From Siphonodentalium dalli (lineage: Eukaryota > Mollusca > Scaphopoda > Gadilida > Siphonodentaliidae), in assembly GCA_032622095.1 (NCBI GenBank), contig CP136065.1:92635343-92699342 (forward strand): a DNA stretch of 64,000 bases, read 5' to 3'. Position numbers and translations under genes: made by a program. The notes beneath the pieces were generated by a model that was given only the letters and a program-made list of their open reading frames with translations, was not told where the DNA came from and ran no database searches. The stretch's first letter is position 1; each line of letters opens with the position of its first letter. Positions 35,366 to 44,507 of the stretch are shown here, one piece after another.

Positions 35366-35924
35366 CGATCGGTCGAGAATCGTAGATTTGTATAAATGAC
35401 AGACAAACAGACAAACAGACAGACAGACAGACAGAGGTCTTCAAAAATATATATGAATCTAGCCGATGAGCCCGACGTTGTCCGGGCTATTCAAAAAACA
35501 AATTTCAAGTCGATAGCTCTACCCGTTTCCGAGAACTGGTTTGCGCATGCGCGAAGCTGGCGTCACACGGGCTCGGCGACCCGATAAAATTCGTATCCGG
35601 AGCAAGATACATTCACATAGCAAATTTCAAGTAGATAGCTCCACCCGTTTCTATATATTAGATGTTCCCGTATATCTCTCTGCAGATGCTAATAACGTTT
35701 AATGGTAAACAAAAGCTCTTTATAGCGATGCGTCAAAAACAAACGCTCATTAAATTATCACTTGATTAACCACCGCAGTGCAAGATACATTCACATAGCA
35801 AATTTCAAGTCGATAGCTCCACCCGTTTCCGAGATATCGTCTGCGCATGCGCGAAGCTGGCGTCGCACGGGCTTATCCGGGATATTCAAAAACCAAATTT
35901 CAAGTCGAACGCTCTACCCAGCAC

Positions 35925-35930
35925 GACGTT
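35925..35930. repeat. 6-bp target-site duplication, left (GACGTT)
   Basis: GACGTT directly abuts the first base of the element (AGAAGAATAGGGG). The same hexamer abuts the last base on the other side (44807-44812). Six-base duplications are typical of Polinton/Maverick integration. Confidence 0.92.
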
Positions 35931-36230
35931 AGAAGAATAGGGGTCTCGTTAGACCCACATCTAAAAATAGAATCTTTGGGTCTAAAATTGGTTGTACTAA
36001 AATATTCCTAAAATATCAAAAACCCCAAAAAAAAAATTTCAAAACTTCAAAAATTTATTTTTTCCAAAAAATTTCAAAAACCCTAAAATTAATTTTTTCC
36101 ACAAAAAAATTCAAAACCTCCAAATTTCAAAAAAAGAAAAAATTTCAAAACCCTCAAAATTATTTCTCTAAAAAAAAAGGTTAAATAAAAAATTTATAAC
36201 GAGTTTTTTCGGTTTCTGATAATCTCGATA
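35931..36230. other. Left terminus: subterminal stem-loop and A-tract zone
   Basis: Nine bases from the end is a perfect 6-bp stem with a 4-base loop, GGGTCTCGTTAGACCC (35942-35957). It is followed at about 35996-36190 by runs of A/T interspersed with TTTCAAAA and AACCC(T/C) words. The mirror image is at 44508-44806. Stem-loops and A-rich zones near ends may be recognised by an integrase or a replication protein. This is inference. Confidence 0.6.
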
Positions 36231-38095
36231 TTAAAAAATATCGAATGTTAAATTATTTGCTCGTAATATCTTTCGTTATTTTTTTGTTCAAATATTTTTC
36301 ATGAATTTATTAATCGATGTTTAGAAATAGCTTTATACCAATTATATGTGTATGGACAGTCGCTGTAATGTTGGACATTGTGACCAACGGTATGAATGCA
36401 TACATTCCAGTGTTTAACGGACGCAGTTCATATAATTGTCATACCTGAAAATAGACACCATTACTTTTTACATAAATAATAAAGAGCGTTTATTCTTTAC
36501 TTATCTCTATATGAAGTTATTGAGTATATGACAGGCGTGTGTATTTTCGTCAATTATTGGAAGTATTCAAATGTACTATGTTGAATCCCTAACGGTCGAA
36601 AATTGTAATGTGAAATTAGACCCCTCCAGAATGAATTGTCATATTGAATGAATGATGATTTAATCTCAGCCATTTTTACATGGAACATGAGCGATGTACA
36701 CTCAATCACACACGCCACATTGGTGTTAACAATGTGTCTTTCACACCTTTGCTTTACCAAATGAATTCTATTATTTCCCCGGTCACAGCTATATGGTATT
36801 CAGAAAACATATCGATTTGAGCAGAAATAGTTGTTTAACGGAAATTTCACATCTTACCAACAACAGTTACAGACATAATCATAGTATTATACTGTCTTGC
36901 ATGTACACACGCTATGACATCATTAAAGGCAAGTCATATTTCAGACTAACTCCTGAAAAGTTACCTATAATTCTGCTGTGGTTAAGCAGTCCATTATTTA
37001 GGGCATACCTGTATGTAGGCCTACCAGAGGATGAATAGTCTGCCGGAGAAGTACTGTGTAGACAGGTCTTGTCGGTAAGAGAGTCAGACGAGTAGTGAAG
37101 GCTCGGCTATTAAAACATAGTAATGCGATAGCGAACATCAAACGAGTCTGCGCACGCATATCTGTCAAAGGATACAAGGGCAGTCATTGGTCAATTTATC
37201 CCCGGTGTCAGCTCAGTACCCAATCGGGACGAAGCCGAAGGTCAACTCATTTTTTTTTGCTCATTATAGTACGTCACTTGGACATTTTATCAGTTTATCA
37301 CGTCATCACTAAATGTGGCAATCGGGTATCCACCGATGCCTGCAATTTATTATTTATAATAATTGGACTCATTGATCTCACGTAAATAATACTCTTAGTT
37401 GTTCCAATAAAATAGTTATCAAATTCGATCACCAATAGATTTGACTGTGGAATATAATGACCTTTAACTTATTTATCGATCTATGTTAGAACATGGTCTT
37501 AACAAAAAACTTGACCATAACAAAAATTACCTTACATTTATGCATGAATCTAATTAGACCATGCGTAAATATTGTCAGCTTATCGTCTGATGAGCAAATC
37601 CGATGTTTATCAAAAATAGTACAACTTCCAGTTGGTAATTACTCTTACGAATGAAGAGCGTTGAACATATACGAAATTACTACACGAATGAACTGAAATT
37701 TATATTTCACATCTTACCAACAACAGATACAGACATAGTCATAGTGTTATACTATCTTACATGTACACACGCTATGACATCATTCGAAGGGGCAATACAC
37801 TCAAGGAGTTAAAGTGACACGAAACAAGGGACGTGATGCAATATTGGTGTTTGAATATTAAAAGGAACACAAGACACTCTAAAGGGACACTCATTATGAA
37901 TGAATGTTAACAATACAAGCGCAGTGGTTGAAAGTTAAAATGACAGATCAATATTTAAGGGTCAAATTTTCGGGCACTTAATGCACCTTTTATCATTACG
38001 TATCGTTTCTCACTCTACAATTCCCAATAATCCACACACTCTCTCCCTCCCCCAGCTTATAGATATATAACGAAAACGAGAATATCATGTTGATG
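36231..38095. other. Outer arm non-coding region with direct repeats
   Basis: No open frame above ~100 codons and no recognisable domain. Blocks at about 36845-36932 and 37700-37790 are direct repeats of each other (CACATCTTACCAACAACAG(T/A)TACAGACAT..., ATGTACACACGCTATGACAT). A second block at 37025-37212 is repeated at 39915-40107, upstream of the ATPase gene. The same arrangement is mirrored at 42642-44507 in the other arm. Confidence 0.7.
37025..37212. repeat. Internal direct repeat of the arm, outer copy
   Basis: Shares AGTCTGCCGGAGAAG, ACAGGTCTTGTCGGTAAGAG, AAAACATAGTAATGCGATAG and CGAACATCAAACGAGTCTG with 39915-40107 in the same orientation. The ATPase gene lies between the two copies. 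Mirror copies are at 43525-43712 and 40630-40822. Confidence 0.85.
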
Positions 38096-38098
38096 AAG

Positions 38099-38104
38099 TT
38101 TATT
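38099..38104 (-). promoter_or_regulatory. Polyadenylation signal AATAAA of the left ATPase gene
   Basis: On the minus strand AATAAA lies a few bases after the stop codon at 38110, in the context TTTCAATAAACTTCATC. It is the mirror of 42633-42638. The signal indicates eukaryotic expression of the gene. Confidence 0.7.
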
Positions 38105-38109
38105 GAAAT

Positions 38110-39810
38110 TTAATCGTCCGAATTGTCATCACTTTCGCCAGAAGTGTCATATGTTACGTCCATGAATTTTTCTAGCATCGGTTTGTACTTTAATATTGAC
38201 ATTTTCACTGCATCACGTTCTCCATAACCATTATTCAAATATTTGTCGACTTTATCCATGACTCTGTTGTGCAGAGTCCCATTGCGCAGCTGCAGATACG
38301 ATACTATTGTCCAAGCATAATCAGTCATAAAGTGTATCATATCTTTACTTTTAAGGTCCTTGTCAGCTTGTTCTTTTGCTTCTGCGTCTTTCGAGCCATT
38401 TTCCTTATACGTGTCCACTTTATCACTCCATTCCTCATGTGTTTTATCTCTACTTTCATCACGCAAACTTTTGAAGTATTCATCTTCATTCAATTTAAAT
38501 TCCTTATTCTGACTATCATCCGGGTCCTCAGTTAATTTTCGTTTTAACTTATTTTCTTGACACCAGTTTTTTACGTGTCTCTGAACATCATAATGATCTA
38601 CGAACAAAAGCCCGCATTCATTACAAGGGTACGACATGTCTTCTTGAATGTCTCTGTTTTGATGGTTCTTCTTATTAATTTCATCGAGCTCACCAGGTGG
38701 CCGTATGTCGTTAGTATAGTCATTATGTTGACCCTGGGGCACAATATAATTATATGTTATGCCCTTCTGTTGACCGGGGAGTTCTCTGTCATCGTATTTC
38801 ATCGCATTCTGTTGACCCTGGGTCTCAGTGTCTTTTGTATGTTTTATCATCCCATTCTGTTCATCTGGGTGTTCTCTGTCTTTTTGGAGATTATATTTCA
38901 TGCCATTCCATTCACCCCTATGTTGGTTCGTGTCCTCTTTTAGTACATTCTGTCGCAGACGTAATGTGTCCGGTGTTGCGGCTTTTAAATCCACCAGTAG
39001 GTAACCGTACGGTTCACTCGTCGCTTCCGAAAACTCTCGAACCATACGCTGAGGACATTCAGGATACATCTGTCTTGATAATGTTGAAATTAATCCCTTG
39101 TCGATTGGGTTATTGAACAATACCAAATATTGACAATTTCGTCGTTGCGTTGGATCTTTGTTGTAGTAGAAATTCTGGTTCAAACTTATCAAAGATAAGT
39201 TCAAATGGTGACTTCCTTCGGAATGCAAATCATTAACTCTCGGGTCTTTTGATGAAGTTTGCATCAAGTCATCGAGTATAACTAGATTTTTATACCGGGG
39301 GTTGATAAGCGAATCCAAGTTTGCTGGTATTCCTCGTATAAAGTTGACCTGAGGGGTGACGGTATACTTTAATTCGTCATATAGGGGCTGCCAATATTTA
39401 TAAAACCATATTATTCTGTCAGGTGCGGGTGATATTTTTGAGGCAGACTTTTGTAGTAAGGTTTTCACGAAGTATGTCTTACCACAAGATGTCGGTCCAC
39501 TTACACATGCCGTGAATGGATGCTTGAAAATAAAATCTTCATGAACATTGGCCATTGGATCATCAAAGCAGGATGTTATGTCGCTTTGTTGCTGTGTCCC
39601 CTGCTGGTGTTGTAGTATCTGGTGTGGCTGTAATGGCTGTTGTTGTGGCTGATGATACTGCTGCCTGTTGCTGCTACGGTCTGTTGCTGTTGCTTGGTGC
39701 TGCTGCTGTGGGTGTCGGTTAACAAACTCAGTGTGCTTAGATTGTACATGTCTTATCAAATCATGGTTCCGCACATACCCCCTAGAGCAAATTGAACACT
39801 GGTGCTTCAT
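38110..39810 (-). CDS. Zinc finger-packaging ATPase-zinc finger fusion protein (left arm copy)
   Basis: An intact, intronless 566-codon gene read from the centre outward. Residues 5-26 form a C2H2 finger (Cys5, Cys8, His21, His26), and about 33-75 are Gln/His-rich. Residues 95-290 are a P-loop ATPase with Walker A GPTSCGKT (105-112), Walker B NLVILDDL (175-182, Asp180/Asp181) and a polar sensor-like SLISLNQNFY (206-215). About 295-380 hold six imperfect ~17-residue repeats around GQQNxMKY. Residues 396-417 form a second finger (Cys396, Cys399, His412, Cys417). The C-terminal ~140 residues are charged and end in an acidic tail. The ATPase resembles A32/FtsK-HerA-type genome-packaging motors of Polintons and related viruses. 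The flanking fingers and repeats are an unusual fusion for that family, which is usually much shorter. The protein is identical to the right-arm copy. Confidence 0.85.
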   Translation of the reverse strand: MKHQCSICSRGYVRNHDLIRHVQSKHTEFVNRHPQQQHQATATDRSSNRQQYHQPQQQPLQPHQILQHQQGTQQQSDITSCFDDPMANVHEDFIFKHPFTACVSGPTSCGKTYFVKTLLQKSASKISPAPDRIIWFYKYWQPLYDELKYTVTPQVNFIRGIPANLDSLINPRYKNLVILDDLMQTSSKDPRVNDLHSEGSHHLNLSLISLNQNFYYNKDPTQRRNCQYLVLFNNPIDKGLISTLSRQMYPECPQRMVREFSEATSEPYGYLLVDLKAATPDTLRLRQNVLKEDTNQHRGEWNGMKYNLQKDREHPDEQNGMIKHTKDTETQGQQNAMKYDDRELPGQQKGITYNYIVPQGQHNDYTNDIRPPGELDEINKKNHQNRDIQEDMSYPCNECGLLFVDHYDVQRHVKNWCQENKLKRKLTEDPDDSQNKEFKLNEDEYFKSLRDESRDKTHEEWSDKVDTYKENGSKDAEAKEQADKDLKSKDMIHFMTDYAWTIVSYLQLRNGTLHNRVMDKVDKYLNNGYGERDAVKMSILKYKPMLEKFMDVTYDTSGESDDNSDD

Positions 39811-40168
39811 TTATACTTGACTAAAATGTCTCGGTATATGGATTTCCTTTATACAAATGTTCCTTATAACCTAAAAATATGTCATGTCCGTATGTTTGAT
39901 AACTTTATGTAGATGAAATAGTCTGCCGGAGAAGCACTGTGTATACGGGGAATCAACAGGTCTTGTCGGTAAGAGAGTCAGACGAGAAGTGAAGTATCGA
40001 CTATTAAAACATAGTAATGCGATAGCGAACATCAAACGAGTCTGGACACGCATATCTGTCAAAAGATACAAATAGCCGTCATTGGTCAATCTATCCTCGG
40101 TATCACTTTTCGTTTTACAAAATCAATTTCACCGAGAGGTTCCCTCGTCATTTGTAGTGACGTAATTG
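39811..40168 (-). promoter_or_regulatory. Upstream region of the left ATPase gene with inner direct repeat
   Basis: A non-coding stretch between the start codon at 39810 and the GCC array. It includes 39915-40107, the inner copy of the arm's direct repeat. Being directly upstream of the gene, it is the likely promoter region. The mirror-image region at 40570-40926 serves the right copy, so the two genes diverge from the centre. No TATA-type box is assigned with certainty. Confidence 0.45.
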
Positions 40169-40569
40169 TGGCACCGCCGCCGGCGGCGGCGGCGGCGGCG
40201 GCATTGCGGTATTTGCCGGCGGCGGCGGCGGCATTGCGGTATTTGCCGGCGGCGGCGGCGGCATTGCGGTATTTGCCGGCGGCGGCGGCGGCGGCATTGC
40301 GGTTTTTGCCGGCGGCGGCGGCGGCATTGCAGTATTTTACTGCGGGGTCCGCCGGCGGCGGACCCCGGCGGCGGTGGCTGCACCGCCGCCGCAGTAAAAT
40401 ACCGCAATGCCGCCGCCGCCGCCGGCAAATACCGCAATGCCGCCGCCGCCGCCGGCAAAAACCGCAATGCCGCCGCCGCCGCCGCCGGCAAATACCACAA
40501 TGCCGCCGCCGCCGCCGGCAAATACCGCAATGCCGCCGCCGCCGCCGCCGCCGCCGGCGGCGGTGCCAC
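40169..40569. repeat. Central GCC/GGC array in inverted arrangement
   Basis: Units of ~30 bp (a GGC run, then GCATTGCGGTATTTGCC) repeat on the left side, and their reverse complements on the right. Reading inward, the left spacers are TATTT, TATTT, TATTT, TTTTT. The right ones, in the same sense, are TATTT, TATTT (with a GCATTGTGG variant), TTTTT, TATTT. The outermost GGC run has 7 triplets on the left and 8 on the right. The arms are therefore least alike here. Long alanine/arginine or proline frames across it are composition artefacts. Confidence 0.92.
40332..40402. other. T-shaped (parvovirus-like) hairpin at the palindrome centre
   Basis: The innermost stem is GTATTTTACTGC against GCAGTAAAATAC. 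Between them lie two separate perfect hairpins that abut: GGGGTCCGCC-GGC-GGCGGACCCC (40344-40366) and GGCGGCGGTG-GCTG-CACCGCCGCC (40367-40390). A long stem topped by two side-by-side short hairpins is the layout of adeno-associated-virus-type inverted terminal repeats, where the 3' end folds back to prime replication and later forms dimer junctions. The fold is seen in the sequence, the function is inference. Confidence 0.8.
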
Positions 40570-40926
40570 AATTACGTCACTACAAATGACGAGGGAACCT
40601 CTCGGTGAAATTGATTTTGTAAAACGAAAAGTGATACCGAGGATAGATTGACCAATGACGGCTATTTGTATCTTTTGACAGATATGCGTGTCCAGACTCG
40701 TTTGATGTTCGCTATCGCATTACTATGTTTTAATAGTCGATACTTCACTTCTCGTCTGACTCTCTTACCGACAAGACCTGTTGATTCCCCGTATACACAG
40801 TGCTTCTCCGGCAGACTATTTCATCTACATAAAGTTATCAAACATACGGACATGACATATTTTTAGGTTATAAGGAACATTTGTATAAAGGAAATCCATA
40901 TACCGAGACATTTTAGTCAAGTATAA
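40570..40926 (+). promoter_or_regulatory. Upstream region of the right ATPase gene
   Basis: Mirror of 39811-40168. It includes the inner direct repeat (40630-40822) ahead of the start codon at 40927. Confidence 0.45.
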
Positions 40927-42627
40927 ATGAAGCACCAGTGTTCAATTTGCTCTAGGGGGTATGTGCGGAACCATGATTTGATAAGACATGTACAATCTAA
41001 GCACACTGAGTTTGTTAACCGACACCCACAGCAGCAGCACCAAGCAACAGCAACAGACCGTAGCAGCAACAGGCAGCAGTATCATCAGCCACAACAACAG
41101 CCATTACAGCCACACCAGATACTACAACACCAGCAGGGGACACAGCAACAAAGCGACATAACATCCTGCTTTGATGATCCAATGGCCAATGTTCATGAAG
41201 ATTTTATTTTCAAGCATCCATTCACGGCATGTGTAAGTGGACCGACATCTTGTGGTAAGACATACTTCGTGAAAACCTTACTACAAAAGTCTGCCTCAAA
41301 AATATCACCCGCACCTGACAGAATAATATGGTTTTATAAATATTGGCAGCCCCTATATGACGAATTAAAGTATACCGTCACCCCTCAGGTCAACTTTATA
41401 CGAGGAATACCAGCAAACTTGGATTCGCTTATCAACCCCCGGTATAAAAATCTAGTTATACTCGATGACTTGATGCAAACTTCATCAAAAGACCCGAGAG
41501 TTAATGATTTGCATTCCGAAGGAAGTCACCATTTGAACTTATCTTTGATAAGTTTGAACCAGAATTTCTACTACAACAAAGATCCAACGCAACGACGAAA
41601 TTGTCAATATTTGGTATTGTTCAATAACCCAATCGACAAGGGATTAATTTCAACATTATCAAGACAGATGTATCCTGAATGTCCTCAGCGTATGGTTCGA
41701 GAGTTTTCGGAAGCGACGAGTGAACCGTACGGTTACCTACTGGTGGATTTAAAAGCCGCAACACCGGACACATTACGTCTGCGACAGAATGTACTAAAAG
41801 AGGACACGAACCAACATAGGGGTGAATGGAATGGCATGAAATATAATCTCCAAAAAGACAGAGAACACCCAGATGAACAGAATGGGATGATAAAACATAC
41901 AAAAGACACTGAGACCCAGGGTCAACAGAATGCGATGAAATACGATGACAGAGAACTCCCCGGTCAACAGAAGGGCATAACATATAATTATATTGTGCCC
42001 CAGGGTCAACATAATGACTATACTAACGACATACGGCCACCTGGTGAGCTCGATGAAATTAATAAGAAGAACCATCAAAACAGAGACATTCAAGAAGACA
42101 TGTCGTACCCTTGTAATGAATGCGGGCTTTTGTTCGTAGATCATTATGATGTTCAGAGACACGTAAAAAACTGGTGTCAAGAAAATAAGTTAAAACGAAA
42201 ATTAACTGAGGACCCGGATGATAGTCAGAATAAGGAATTTAAATTGAATGAAGATGAATACTTCAAAAGTTTGCGTGATGAAAGTAGAGATAAAACACAT
42301 GAGGAATGGAGTGATAAAGTGGACACGTATAAGGAAAATGGCTCGAAAGACGCAGAAGCAAAAGAACAAGCTGACAAGGACCTTAAAAGTAAAGATATGA
42401 TACACTTTATGACTGATTATGCTTGGACAATAGTATCGTATCTGCAGCTGCGCAATGGGACTCTGCACAACAGAGTCATGGATAAAGTCGACAAATATTT
42501 GAATAATGGTTATGGAGAACGTGATGCAGTGAAAATGTCAATATTAAAGTACAAACCGATGCTAGAAAAATTCATGGACGTAACATATGACACTTCTGGC
42601 GAAAGTGATGACAATTCGGACGATTAA
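40927..42627 (+). CDS. Zinc finger-packaging ATPase-zinc finger fusion protein (right arm copy)
   Basis: Exact inverted duplicate of the left-arm gene, also 566 codons and intact. It starts at an ATG in the context AGTATAAATGAAGC. It carries the same C2H2 finger, Gln/His-rich linker, Walker A (residues 105-112), Walker B (175-182), repeat region and CCHC-type second finger. Two identical genes diverging from the hairpin centre could be co-transcribed outward in opposite directions. No other Polinton gene is found beside it. Its retention as an open frame in both arms suggests either a very young insertion or selection, and the ATPase may act in packaging for a helper element. Confidence 0.85.
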   Translation: MKHQCSICSRGYVRNHDLIRHVQSKHTEFVNRHPQQQHQATATDRSSNRQQYHQPQQQPLQPHQILQHQQGTQQQSDITSCFDDPMANVHEDFIFKHPFTACVSGPTSCGKTYFVKTLLQKSASKISPAPDRIIWFYKYWQPLYDELKYTVTPQVNFIRGIPANLDSLINPRYKNLVILDDLMQTSSKDPRVNDLHSEGSHHLNLSLISLNQNFYYNKDPTQRRNCQYLVLFNNPIDKGLISTLSRQMYPECPQRMVREFSEATSEPYGYLLVDLKAATPDTLRLRQNVLKEDTNQHRGEWNGMKYNLQKDREHPDEQNGMIKHTKDTETQGQQNAMKYDDRELPGQQKGITYNYIVPQGQHNDYTNDIRPPGELDEINKKNHQNRDIQEDMSYPCNECGLLFVDHYDVQRHVKNWCQENKLKRKLTEDPDDSQNKEFKLNEDEYFKSLRDESRDKTHEEWSDKVDTYKENGSKDAEAKEQADKDLKSKDMIHFMTDYAWTIVSYLQLRNGTLHNRVMDKVDKYLNNGYGERDAVKMSILKYKPMLEKFMDVTYDTSGESDDNSDD

Positions 42628-42632
42628 ATTTC

Positions 42633-42638
42633 AATAAA
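42633..42638 (+). promoter_or_regulatory. Polyadenylation signal AATAAA of the right ATPase gene
   Basis: AATAAA five bases after the stop codon, mirror of 38099-38104. Confidence 0.7.
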
Positions 42639-42641
42639 CTT

Positions 42642-44507
42642 CATCAACATGATATTCTCGTTTTCGTTATATATCTATAAGCTGGGGGAGGGAGAGAGTG
42701 TGTGGATTATTGGGAATTGTAGAGTGAGAAACGATACGTAATGATAAAAGGTGCATTAAGTGCCCGAAAATTTGACCCTTAAATATTGATCTGTCATTTT
42801 AACTTTCAACCACTGCGCTTGTATTGTTAACATTCATTCATAATGAGTGTCCCTTTAGAGTGTCTTGTGTTCCTTTTAATATTCAAACACCAATATTGCA
42901 TCACGTCCCTTGTTTCGTGTCACTTTAACTCCTTGAGTGTATTGCCCCTTCGAATGATGTCATAGCGTGTGTACATGTAAGATAGTATAACACTATGACT
43001 ATGTCTGTATCTGTTGTTGGTAAGATGTGAAATATAAATTTCAGTTCATTCGTGTAGTAATTTCGTATATGTTCAACGCTCTTCATTCGTAAGAGTAATT
43101 ACCAACTGGAAGTTGTACTATTTTTGATAAACATCGGATTTGCTCATCAGACGATAAGCTGACAATATTTACGCATGGTCTAATTAGATTCATGCATAAA
43201 TGTAAGGTAATTTTTGTTATGGTCAAGTTTTTTGTTAAGACCATGTTCTAACATAGATCGATAAATAAGTTAAAGGTCATTATATTCCACAGTCAAATCT
43301 ATTGGTGATCGAATTTGATAACTATTTTATTGGAACAACTAAGAGTATTATTTACGTGAGATCAATGAGTCCAATTATTATAAATAATAAATTGCAGGCA
43401 TCGGTGGATACCCGATTGCCACATTTAGTGATGACGTGATAAACTGATAAAATGTCCAAGTGACGTACTATAATGAGCAAAAAAAAATGAGTTGACCTTC
43501 GGCTTCGTCCCGATTGGGTACTGAGCTGACACCGGGGATAAATTGACCAATGACTGCCCTTGTATCCTTTGACAGATATGCGTGCGCAGACTCGTTTGAT
43601 GTTCGCTATCGCATTACTATGTTTTAATAGCCGAGCCTTCACTACTCGTCTGACTCTCTTACCGACAAGACCTGTCTACACAGTACTTCTCCGGCAGACT
43701 ATTCATCCACTGGTAGGCCTACATACAGGTATGCCCTAAATAATGGACTGCTTAACCACAGCAGAATTATAGGTAACTTTTCAGGAGTTAGTCTGAAATA
43801 TGACTTGCCTTTAATGATGTCATAGCGTGTGTACATGCAAGACAGTATAATACTATGATTATGTCTGTAACTGTTGTTGGTAAGATGTGAAATTCCCGTT
43901 AAACAACTATTTCTGCTCAAATCGATATGTTTTCTGAATACCATATAGCTGTGACCGGGGAAATAATAGAATTCATTTGGTAAAGCAAAGGTGTGAAAGA
44001 CACATTGTTAACACCAATGTGGCGTGTGTGATTGAGTGTACATCGCTCATGTTCCATGTAAAAATGGCTGAGATTAAATCATCATTCATTCAATATGACA
44101 ATTCATTCTGGAGGGGTCTAATTTCACATTACAATTTTCGACCGTTAGGGATTCAACATAGTACATTTGAATACTTCCAATAATTGACGAAAATACACAC
44201 GCCTGTCATATACTCAATAACTTCATATAGAGATAAGTAAAGAATAAACGCTCTTTATTATTTATGTAAAAAGTAATGGTGTCTATTTTCAGGTATGACA
44301 ATTATATGAACTGCGTCCGTTAAACACTGGAATGTATGCATTCATACCGTTGGTCACAATGTCCAACATTACAGCGACTGTCCATACACATATAATTGGT
44401 ATAAAGCTATTTCTAAACATCGATTAATAAATTCATGAAAAATATTTGAACAAAAAAATAACGAAAGATATTACGAGCAAATAATTTAACATTCGATATT
44501 TTTTAAT
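42642..44507. other. Outer right arm, non-coding mirror of 36231-38095
   Basis: Contains mirrored direct repeats (42947-43037 with 43805-43892, and 43525-43712 with 40630-40822). A few substitutions distinguish it from the left arm, for example near 43709. No recognisable coding region. Confidence 0.7.

Larger units (their letters stand above)
30753..35930 (+). repeat. Satellite field, left block (~122-bp monomers in higher-order units)
   Basis: Head-to-tail monomers of ~122 bp carry AAATTTCAAGTCGATAGCTC, CACCCGTTTCCGAGATCTCG, TCTGCGCATGCGCGAAGC, TCGGCGACCCGATAAAATTC and GGCAAGATACATTCACATA. Two to four monomers form a higher-order unit that begins (A)CTAGCCGATGAGCCCGACGT and ends CCGATCGGTCGAGAATCGTA, then a CAGA/CAAACAGA microsatellite and GAGGTCTTCAAAATATATAT. 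Several overlapping short frames of repetitive basic peptide come from the monomer and are not genes. A small inverted monomer piece is at about 34990-35027. Confidence 0.95.

Noticed and set aside
38269-39116. 120- and 128-codon hydrophobic frames opposite the ATPase gene (and mirror copies at 41621-42180)
   Set aside because: They are antisense shadows of the ATPase coding sequence. The sense frame has clear P-loop motifs.
40086-40651. Alanine/arginine- and proline-rich frames of 60-161 codons at the palindrome centre
   Set aside because: They come from GGC/GCC triplet runs, appear in all frames on both strands and mirror each other across the centre.
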